Source: Falciphora oryzae (lineage: Eukaryota; Ascomycota; Sordariomycetes; Magnaporthales; Magnaporthaceae). Taken from it: 64,000 nucleotides of DNA. Location: positions 407,323 through 471,322 of the forward strand of contig JNVV01000013.1 in the NCBI GenBank assembly GCA_000733355.1, in the 5' to 3' direction. Position 1 is the first letter of the stretch; each line of letters begins with the position of its first letter. Under the pieces are notes generated by a model. The model did not search any database. It was not told the DNA's origin and worked only from the letters and a program-made list of their open reading frames with translations. Positions 56,495 through 64,000 of this stretch are shown piece by piece. Position numbers and translations under genes: made by a program.

Positions 56495-58365
56495 TTACTT
56501 CCGCTTGCTGCTGCCGCCTAGGCCGACGCCCTCAAAACCAGGCCGGCTCTTCCTCCCGCCCTTGGTGGCCACACCCTTCTTCTTTTTGCCCGCCTTGCCA
56601 AGCATCTTCTCCTCGCGACGCTTGCGCAGGTTGTCCTCGCGCTTCTTCTGCCGCTCCTGCATAGCTTTCTCGACGCCCTCCTTGCGCGCAGCCCACTCGC
56701 GCTCACTCTTCTTCTTGGCCTGATCTTTGCGCTTTACCGCCTTCTTGAGCATGGCCTCGTCATCGCGCACCTTCTCGCCCTCGGCCCGGCGCCGAGCTGC
56801 TAACCAGGTCTCCTTCTCAAGCACCTCCTTGCGCTTGTCCTCACCCATGCCCGCCACACGCTTCTTTTGCGCCTCGAGTTTCGCCAAGGCTGTCTTGGGA
56901 TCCGACGGTCCCTTCTTTTTGCTCTTAGGGTCCTCCTTGACATAGCTCAGGTCGTGTGACATTTGCGCGCCATCTGTAAACGCTATGCGCCCGAACGCGA
57001 AGTTGGTCGCCACAGCATCGTTCGCATCGCCGCCCAGCGGGCTCATGAAGCTGCCTGGTGAGGTCCGTGCACTGGCCAGCGCTTCCTCACGCTTGCGGTC
57101 CTCCTCCTCTTTTGCCAGCCGGCGGACTTCCTTTTTGTGCGCCTTGCGCTGGGCCTGCTTCTGGCGCCGCGACTCGATGAGCTCCTGTCTTGTCTGGGCT
57201 GGCCGGCCGTCGGTGCCGTCCGCCTTCCGGGCCTTCCTGAGCTCCTCGATCCTCGCGGCCAGGCGTGCCTTGAACGCGTCCGACGAGCTAGAGGGGAGCT
57301 TTGCGTGCTTGGGCTTCTCCGATGGGGTGGCTGATGCTATCGACGTCGCGACGCTGGCAGTCTCCAGCGAACTCTTGTGTGCTGCCTGGTCATCGTCAAA
57401 CACGGGTGATTTTGACGACTGGGATGAGACTGATGCCGATTGCGACGGCGCGTCGTGCTCCTTCGTCGATAGTCCTGGAATCTCCTCGGTCTCCAGCTCG
57501 CTATCGGGGGAAGCCTTCGAATCATCAATCTCGGTGGATGGCCTGAGCTCAGGGGACTCTTTGAGATTCGCAGATTCTGGTTGCGGTGCTGACTCTAATT
57601 CTGCTTCCTTAGTTGTGGTGTCCTCCTCTTTTGATCCCTTGACCTTGGCGGATTTTTTCTCTTGCTTTTTCTGCTTCTTCAGCAGTTTTTTCTGCTCTTT
57701 GGCTGACAAAGTCGAAAGGGGCACGGAGGCATCGGTCTCAGCAGGGGCAGTCTCGGACAAGGTCGTGTCGGGATTTTCGTCGTCCTCATCGGCAGTTTTC
57801 TGCTTTTTAAGAGGCTGTTCCATCTCGATGCCTTCTAATTGAACGCTGTCGCTGTCGCCTTCCTGGCCATCGTCGGCAACGTCGGACTCGTCATCGGCCT
57901 GCTCGAGCTCCTGCAGCTTCCGCTTGTTGCGAGCACGCTCCTCGAGGACCTCCATGGCGGTTCGGTTCTTTTCGCTGTCGGGGTCAAGCTTTCCCAGCTT
58001 GGCGGCCTTCTTTTCGGCCTTGGATTGCTTCTTCCTCTTCCATTGCTCCTGCAGCGGGGTAACAACACGGGTAAGCTCGCGCCATTCCAGGTGTGGTCCA
58101 AGGCGCCGAGACAATGACAGGAGGAAGGGCTGGGAAAGGCGGAGCAGAGCGGTGGCAGCGCAGGACGATGGGGAAGCCAACGTACATTTGTGCCCTCTCC
58201 GTAGTAGATCTGGGCGGGTATCAGGGACAAGAGGCCATCAAAAGCCTTCGCAGACTCGCGGAGCCGCTCCTGTAAGATGTCGTCAACGCTACTGCCGCAA
58301 TTTTCTGCTTGGAAACGCAGCCGTTCTGAAGCGGGGCTGCCAACCTGCAAATCGGTGTCCGTCAT
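56495..58365 (-). CDS. RRP14: Ribosome biogenesis protein Rrp14 (SURF6 family)
   Basis: Nucleolar protein needed for pre-rRNA processing and assembly of the 60S (and 40S) subunits. Exons 58365-58186 and 58048-56495 on the minus strand give 577 residues. The start MTDTDLQVGS leads to the family-typical ESAKAFDGLLSLIPAQIYYGE, which ends exon 1; exon 2 opens EQWKRKKQSKAEKKAAK. The middle is acidic and Ser-rich with a lysine-rich helix (KEQKKLLKKQKKQEKK). The SURF6 domain occupies about residues 290-560: FKARLAARIEELRKARK, ELIESRRQKQAQRKAHKKE, VATNFAFGRIAF, and the C-terminal basic helix ending RPGFEGVGLG. Very high Lys/Arg/Glu content fits a nucleolar RNA-binding protein. It is head-to-head with GMP synthase, so both growth genes may share a promoter region. 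Confidence 0.94.
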
Positions 58366-58999
58366 CTCACCCGAGTCCCTTGGCCAGATGAGGATGATGA
58401 AAGGGGTGTGTCGGTGGAGATGGCGACGCTGTCGTCGGCTTCGGTCGTGAAATCTCCCACACAGGCGCACCCAAGCCAGGAAGCTTGGACGGAGGCGGTT
58501 GGATCGTGGTCGCGGCGGCAATGGTTGAGCTGGAGATGATTGGGCAAGCTCTCCACTCCGAGATTGTAGATTTTTTTTTTCTTGTGGAGGTCGCTTATCC
58601 CTGGTCCAGGACGAAATCTTGGCGTTTTCGTCCCCACTTTCTGCCGGGCGGTGTAAATTTGGGGAACTAACAATGGCTTCTGGTTCCCGCGCAACTCACC
58701 GCGACCCCTCGTTAGGGGGAACAAAAAAAAATAAAAATAAAAAAAAGAGACGACTTGGAGGCGCAGTGTGAAAGCTGCGATTTTTTTCCGCATAGAACAC
58801 AGGATAAATCCCTCTCTTTCTTCCTGTGTAAGGGAAACCCTCAAAGGGCAATTGTAACTTCGGTTTTTTCCCTCCTTAAATATACAGTCTCTTCCACCAA
58901 CAAGTTCACACACTGCGCCGCCCCTCACTTCTAAACTTCACCTTGTCAACGCTCTAGGTCGAGGGATAGAAGAAGCAAAAACAAGAGGAAAGAGCAGAT
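58366..58999. other. Shared upstream region, RRP14 and GMP synthase
   Basis: 634 bases between divergent start codons. TTAAATATA at 58876-58884 could be a TATA-like element for GMP synthase, about 120 bases before its ATG. A purine-rich tract (about 58719-58750) may act as a nucleosome-poor spacer. No gene is present. Confidence 0.45.
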
Positions 59000-60944
59000 A
59001 TGGCTTCAACAACGGAACAGGCCGAGACACCTCACCAGGCGTATGATGTAGGCGACATATTCCTCAGATTCGGCCTCAAAAACCTCGGCTAACCAGGCAC
59101 TCTTAGACCATCCTGACGCTAGACTTTGGCTCGCAAGTGACGCACCTGATCACCAGGCGGTTACGAGAGCTCAATGTAAGGGAGACCGGCTGATGCTGCG
59201 TCTGATCCCGTCGTCTTGCATCGCGCACCTTCTGGATGCACGGTGCTTACTTTGACTCTGTCTCTGCCAGGTCTACAGTGAGATGCTGCCGTGTACCACC
59301 AAGCTCTCCGACTTGACGTGGAAGCCCAAGGGCATCATTCTGTCTGGCGGCCCCTACTCGGTCTACGACGCAGACGCGCCCCATGCCGACCCGGCCTTCT
59401 TCGACCTCGGCGTCCCCATCCTGGGCATCTGCTACGGCCTCCAGGAGATCGCCTGGAGGCTCAGCAAGGACAACGTCGTTGCCGGCGAGAAGAAGGAGTT
59501 TGGCTACGCTGTATGAGTCACTCGTCCCTCATTCCCCGCTACTAAACAATCTCCGAGAACAACGTCTCACACGCGCACTCTGTGAACACAACAGGACCTC
59601 ACGCCGCAGCGCCATGGCAGCCATGCGGACCGTCTCTTCGAGGGCATCACCGACGGCGCGACACAGGTCTGGATGAGCCACGGCGACAAGCTGAGCCAGC
59701 TACCCACCGGCTTCCAGACCATCGCCACCACCGGCAACTCGCCCTTCGCCGCCGTTGCCCACGAGACCCAGCCCATCTATGGCGTTCAGTTCCACCCCGA
59801 GGTCACTCACACCCTGCGCGGCAGCGACCTGCTGCGCAACTTCGCCGTCGGCATCTGCGGCGCCCGCCAGAACTGGAGCATGTCCAACTTCATCGGCCAG
59901 GAGATTGCGCGGATCCGCAAGCTCGTCGGCGAGAAGGGCCAGGTCATCGGTGCCGTCTCGGGCGGTGTTGACTCTACCGTGGCCGCCAAGCTAAGTGCGC
60001 AACAATCTCTTGCATGGCGAACATTTCTGTCCTTTTTGTTAACCTTTTTCCGCTCCACCTGAGCAGTGAAGGAGGCCATCGGTGACAGGTTTCACGCCGT
60101 GCTCGTCGACAACGGCGTCATGCGCCTCAACGAGTGCCAGCAAGTCAAGAATACCCTTGCCGAGCACCTGGGAATCAACCTGACCATCGCGGACGCCTCG
60201 CAAAAGTTCCTCGCGGGCCTGAAGGGCGAGCTGGACCCGGAGAAGAAGCGCAAGTTCATTGGCAACACCTTCATCGACATCTTCGAGGAGGAGGCCATCA
60301 AGATCGAAAAGGCGGCCGAGAACACGCTGCAGGCCGGCAAGGTCGAGTGGTTCTTGCAGGGAACCCTCTACCCGGATGTTATCGAGTCCATCTCCTTCAA
60401 GGGACCCTCGGACACCATCAAGACGCACCACAATGTCGGCGGTCTGCCGAAGCGCATGATGGAGGGCCAGGGTCTCAAGCTCATCGAGCCGCTGCGGGAG
60501 CTGTTCAAGGATGAGGTCCGCGCGCTGGGTCGCGAGCTGGGCATCAACGAAGAGCTCGTCATGCGCCACCCCTTCCCCGGCCCGGGCATCGCCATCCGCA
60601 TCCTCGGTGAGGTCACGCCAGAGCGCGTCGAGATGGCCCGCAAGGCCGACCACATCTTCATCAGCATGATCAGGGAGGCCGGTATTTACAACGACATGAG
60701 CCAGGCCTACGCCGCCCTCAGCTCCGACAGGGTGGTCGGGGTCATGGGCGACAAGCGCCAGGAGGGCTACATGGTGATCCTCCGCGCCGTCGTCACAAAG
60801 GACTTCATGACGGCCGAGGCCTACAAGTTCGACATGGACCTGCTGATGAAGATCTCGACCCGCATCGTCAACGAGGTCGACGGTGTCAGCGCCGTCGTCT
60901 ACAACACCACTAGCAAGCCCCCTGCGACCATCGAGCTACAGTAG
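59000..60944 (+). CDS. GUA1: GMP synthase (glutamine-hydrolysing)
   Basis: Converts XMP to GMP with ATP and glutamine, the last step of de novo guanine nucleotide synthesis in the cytosol. Exons 59000-59047, 59107-59175, 59271-59510, 59595-59994 and 60067-60944 give 544 residues, as expected. The class I amidotransferase domain shows [26 protein letters not shown], nucleophile Cys93 in LGICYGLQE, and the His/Glu pair of [11 protein letters not shown]. The ATP-pyrophosphatase domain has the P-loop [14 protein letters not shown], split by intron 4 after the Leu codon, and the dimerisation domain has HHNVGGLP and [15 protein letters not shown]. The first exons are 16 and 23 codons long; frame and splice sites fix them well. 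Confidence 0.97.
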
Positions 60945-61861
60945 AGGGTGGGTTACTTGGTTTTGGGGGCGGAAGGCACGGATTTAGAAGGAAGGCTCGC
61001 GCGGGTGGGTTTTAGAGGTCGGCTTTTTAGACATTTGAAAAAAGGACGTGAACTGGGTAAAGTCGTGGAGGGAAATCAAGGGATAAGCTGGAGAGAAGGT
61101 TTCGACCTTTTTATCCCCAAGGCTCAATATGACTTTGGCGGGAAATTCAGAGGTGATATATCACAAACGGCCCGAGTCCAGGTAGCCTCTCAGTCAGACA
61201 CCAGTTCGGAGGCCGTAGCACTGACGCTGCGTATCCCATGATTACCAATCTAGGGCGATGACGCAGCAGGGTCCAGGGCTGGCTGGGCCTGATGAGTCCA
61301 CAAGGTTGAGGGTCTTCCGAACAGCCCGGAGTCCCGGCAACTGCCAACGATGCATCTCACAGCGGCCTGATGATTGCGAGATACTCCAGGATCCTCGATA
61401 ACGATGAGATACTCTTACGACACTAACAATAGCCCCATGTCTGGATACATGTGATGTTTTTCCGTGTGCCGTACGCCTTAGCCGATGATCCCAAACCCAA
61501 GATAGTCGTATCAGAATGACCCCATGCTAGACGATCGATAAAAGCGGCCGTGGTGAATGTAAAAAGTATGTGCAAATGGCGTATCGTACCGCCAAGACTC
61601 GACAGCTGACACGCAGAAGGCCACGACGACTCTAACAGGCCGTGACCAAAGGTATAAAGTCCCAAGAAAAAACAACTGCCTGATATAAAAAGTGCTCCCG
61701 AGATGCGCAGGGCGCTTGTGATCGCTAGCCAATGCAACAATGCAACAATAGGGGTACAGGAGGGGTATATGCGAACGGAAACAGTGATAAACTAAACCTC
61801 ACAGATAAAACCGAAGAACTCCAAATAATGCCCTGAAAGAGCGTAAGCAGTACGAAGGGTT
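60945..61861. other. Convergent intergenic region
   Basis: 917 bases between GMP synthase and EXO1. It is presumed 3' untranslated and spacer sequence; short frames only. Confidence 0.5.
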
Positions 61862-64000
61862 TCAGCGGTACAGGAACCTAGCCAGGTTCATGTTACGCCC
61901 CGACGAGAGGCCGGGAGACAGGGGTTCGCCATCCTCTCCGTCGCTATCGGGGATGATCTGGTCCTCGCTCCCTTGCGGTCGGTTCAGCGCGTCCACCTCG
62001 TCAAGGTCGACCTTGGGCAAGGGCACAAAGGACGGGTTGACGGGCGGTGCGGCCGGTAGGCTCCTCCGCGGGCCGACGCGGCCAGACGCGCTTCGCTTGC
62101 TCTGTCGCGTCTGTGGGTTGGCATCCGGAGACGCAGCTGCGGGGGCGCTGACTTTCCGTCGACCCATCGCGTTGGCGCCGATGCGTTGTAGCGGCGTGAG
62201 CATCGGTGTTTCTGAAGCCGAAGGGCCACGTTTCTTGATGGCCGCTGCGGTCGATGAGCTGACGCTAGTAGCAATGCTCGAGGCTGGAGTCGGGAGTCCG
62301 AAAGCCATCTTCGTCGCTCTGTCTTCTGTTCCCACGATGCTGGACGATGGAGTCGGGAGTCCAAACACCATCTTGGTTGCTCCGTTCGGTGGGGCCGGAA
62401 CGCTTGGTGTGTACGCAAACTTGTCGAGGGCCGCGCGAAGCTTATTTGAGCCGCCCTGGCCACATTCGGTGTCCACAATAATCTCCTTTTCAGCAGCTTC
62501 GGATACAGGCCGGAAAGGTGAGCTGGCCAGAACCTCGATATTGTCGCGGTCCAAAGGTTTGATCGGTGTTCCCGCCACGACGTCCGGGCTCATTGTCCCT
62601 TTTTCAGGACTGTCCATGAACACCGGCATAGACTTCCTCGGCTTGGCGGATTGTGAGGAGTTGAACGATCCGAACTCGGGCAGGCTGAGGAGAACATCGT
62701 CGATCGAGTCGTCCGACATCAGATACCCCGGAGCGCTCCTCCTCTTTAGTTTCTTCGGTGTCGTCGTTCGTTTGGAGAAGAACTTGCTTCGGCGCGAAGG
62801 CGAGCCGCTAGCCGCCCCCACGGATGCATCGTTGTCGCCGCAGAGCCGCGCCTTCTTACGAGGAGACGGTGATACGGCGACCAGGTCTGCGTCGTCTGAT
62901 GTCCTGACGGGTGGCCCGGCAGTCCGCCGACGGTTAGCCCCAGACGATGCTTCCATTCCGAGCAGGTTCGCAATGGGCTCGGTGCGTCGACGGTTTAGTC
63001 GCGGTCCGGTCCGGTAAGGCCGCGGGATGCCGGAAGGGGTGGCGTCCCTGGCCTCGTCGAGATAGGGTCGAGGTAGGGGGAACACACGCGGGGCTAGCCC
63101 GTGGTCTGTCAGAGCAGCCACACGTTGCGGGTCAACGGTGAAGCAGTTGGCATCCATCTCGCCCATTGGGATCCGTTGGTGGCCCTTGTTGAAGTACTGG
63201 TCTATGGATTTCCCCGGTGGTCTGGTCGGAGCCGGTGCTGGTGCCGCGGCACCCAGGCTCCGACGGCCTGAAGGCGCTGCTGGCAGTATGATGCGCTCCT
63301 TCGTTATGGGGTTGACGTCCCCAACTGCGATCGCCCGAGCCATCTCGGGGTCGACCTTGGCGCCGATGAAGGGCATCTCCTCTACATCCAGTCCTGAGGT
63401 GGGTTCGGTGAGGAGGACGAGCTCCTTCTTCTCAGGGCAGTAGACTCGCTGGTGGAGGAAGGTGATCTCGGCCTGCTTGAAGGAGGCCAGGTAGTTCTCC
63501 GAGATGCGACGCTTGCCCTCGAACTGCATCACCTTGATAATCTTCTCCGGAGTCTTGTGCTTCCTGATCATTCGATAAGCTGTCTTCAGGCCCATGCCAC
63601 TGAGGCCATCCAGATAGTCACAGCCACTAAAAATGGCCATCTGGCGGAACTCGGCGTCTGTCCATCCAGTGAGAGAGATCTCCCGGCAGGAACAGAAGTC
63701 GCGGCGGTTTATTTCGACGCACTGGCCATGCTGGTCGAGCTTGGTGAGTAGGCGTTTGGCGCCGAAGACGAGCAGGTCCGAATCCTCCGAGATAATGCCG
63801 CCGACGTAGCCGTGGCGCTCCAAGTAGACCATCTGGGCGTCGGCCTCGTAAGGGGCCACGACGTAGGGCACGTCGGCCTTCTTGAGCTCCTCGATGAGAT
63901 GGCGAGCCATCTCAGGGGTCACATCGATAGCCTTCTGGAACTCGAGATAGGCTTGCGCGGGCTTGCCAGCCTTGAGAAGCTCCATACCGGCCTTTTTGCT
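61862..64000 (-). CDS. EXO1: Exonuclease 1 (5' part outside the window)
   Basis: 5'-3' exonuclease and flap endonuclease of the Rad2/XPG family acting in mismatch repair, DNA end resection and meiotic recombination. 712 C-terminal residues are visible without an intron; about 100 N-terminal residues lie beyond the right edge. The I-domain is present: APYEADAQMVYLERHGYVGG with catalytic Glu/Asp, then ISEDSDLLVFG, then SGCDYLDGLSGMGLKTA with the metal-binding Asp of GCDY. The C-terminal 400 residues are disordered and Ser/Pro/Arg-rich. They contain RRSKFF (62777-62794), matching the (R/K)SK(Y/F)F motif by which yeast Exo1 binds Mlh1, and GKSIDQYF (63191-63214), PIP-box-like but without the leading Gln. 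A tandem similar pair, MVFGLPTPSSSI and MAFGLPTPASSI, follows at about 62270-62400. Confidence 0.95.
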   Translation of the reverse strand, partial: SKKAGMELLKAGKPAQAYLEFQKAIDVTPEMARHLIEELKKADVPYVVAPYEADAQMVYLERHGYVGGIISEDSDLLVFGAKRLLTKLDQHGQCVEINRRDFCSCREISLTGWTDAEFRQMAIFSGCDYLDGLSGMGLKTAYRMIRKHKTPEKIIKVMQFEGKRRISENYLASFKQAEITFLHQRVYCPEKKELVLLTEPTSGLDVEEMPFIGAKVDPEMARAIAVGDVNPITKERIILPAAPSGRRSLGAAAPAPAPTRPPGKSIDQYFNKGHQRIPMGEMDANCFTVDPQRVAALTDHGLAPRVFPLPRPYLDEARDATPSGIPRPYRTGPRLNRRRTEPIANLLGMEASSGANRRRTAGPPVRTSDDADLVAVSPSPRKKARLCGDNDASVGAASGSPSRRSKFFSKRTTTPKKLKRRSAPGYLMSDDSIDDVLLSLPEFGSFNSSQSAKPRKSMPVFMDSPEKGTMSPDVVAGTPIKPLDRDNIEVLASSPFRPVSEAAEKEIIVDTECGQGGSNKLRAALDKFAYTPSVPAPPNGATKMVFGLPTPSSSIVGTEDRATKMAFGLPTPASSIATSVSSSTAAAIKKRGPSASETPMLTPLQRIGANAMGRRKVSAPAAASPDANPQTRQSKRSASGRVGPRRSLPAAPPVNPSFVPLPKVDLDEVDALNRPQGSEDQIIPDSDGEDGEPLSPGLSSGRNMNLARFLYR

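Noticed and set aside
1..64000. Secondary-metabolite gene cluster, prophage, CRISPR or transposon
   Set aside because: No polyketide synthase, peptide synthetase, terpene synthase, reverse transcriptase, transposase or repeat-spacer array was seen. The FAD oxidase and the LovD-like hydrolase are about 25 kb apart among housekeeping genes.

Overview
The window is nuclear DNA of a filamentous ascomycete (Pezizomycotina), most likely a Sordariomycete. The basis is that most protein genes are interrupted by short GT-AG introns (about 50-150 nt) with CTAAC/CTAAT-like branch sites, third codon positions are GC-rich, a tRNA gene with a spliceable intron stands alone, and the gene set is that of a mould. 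I could not name the species. No CRISPR array, prophage, intact transposon or rRNA gene was found.

Layout, left to right. 1-10 kb: cytosolic serine hydroxymethyltransferase (+), an intron-containing tRNA-Phe (-) and the SAGA subunit Spt7 (-). 10-24.5 kb: a VanZ-like membrane protein (+), a secreted berberine-bridge-type FAD oxidase in eight exons (-), the Dsl1-complex tether Tip20/RINT1 (+), a Ymc1-type mitochondrial carrier (-), the Golgi tether Cog3 (-) and the mitochondrial RCC1-repeat protein Fmp25 (+). 24.5-37.2 kb: a gene-poor stretch holding a protein tyrosine phosphatase (+) and, 6 kb further on, a folliculin/Lst7 homologue (+) with a four-codon first exon. 38-46 kb: an accessory-looking group with a serine hydrolase of the beta-lactamase/LovD class (-), a membrane protein with an HSQGG nucleophile elbow (-), a type II haloacid-dehalogenase-like enzyme (-) and an HNH-nuclease-like protein (+). 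46-51 kb: a very large Ser/Thr-rich, probably GPI-anchored wall protein (-). 51-54 kb: an unresolved region with fragments that may be a spliced or decaying gene. 54-64 kb: housekeeping genes Vps74/GOLPH3 (+), Rrp14/SURF6 (-), GMP synthase (+) and Exo1 (-, its 5' end beyond the window).

I reconstructed exon structures by hand from splice motifs and reading phase; each total is a multiple of three and gives a protein of a plausible length. Several pairs are head-to-head and share an upstream region (Cog3/Fmp25, Rrp14/GMP synthase, Spt7/VanZ-like, FAD oxidase/Tip20, dehalogenase/HNH). Four genes (Tip20, Cog3, Lst7, Vps74) serve ER-Golgi-plasma membrane traffic, but they are not adjacent and nothing shows shared control. 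No obviously new multi-gene system is present. The most interesting items are the giant wall protein with a bacterial-looking cysteine module, the unclassified HSQGG membrane protein, the unresolved 52-53 kb locus and the Mlh1-binding motif kept in Exo1.
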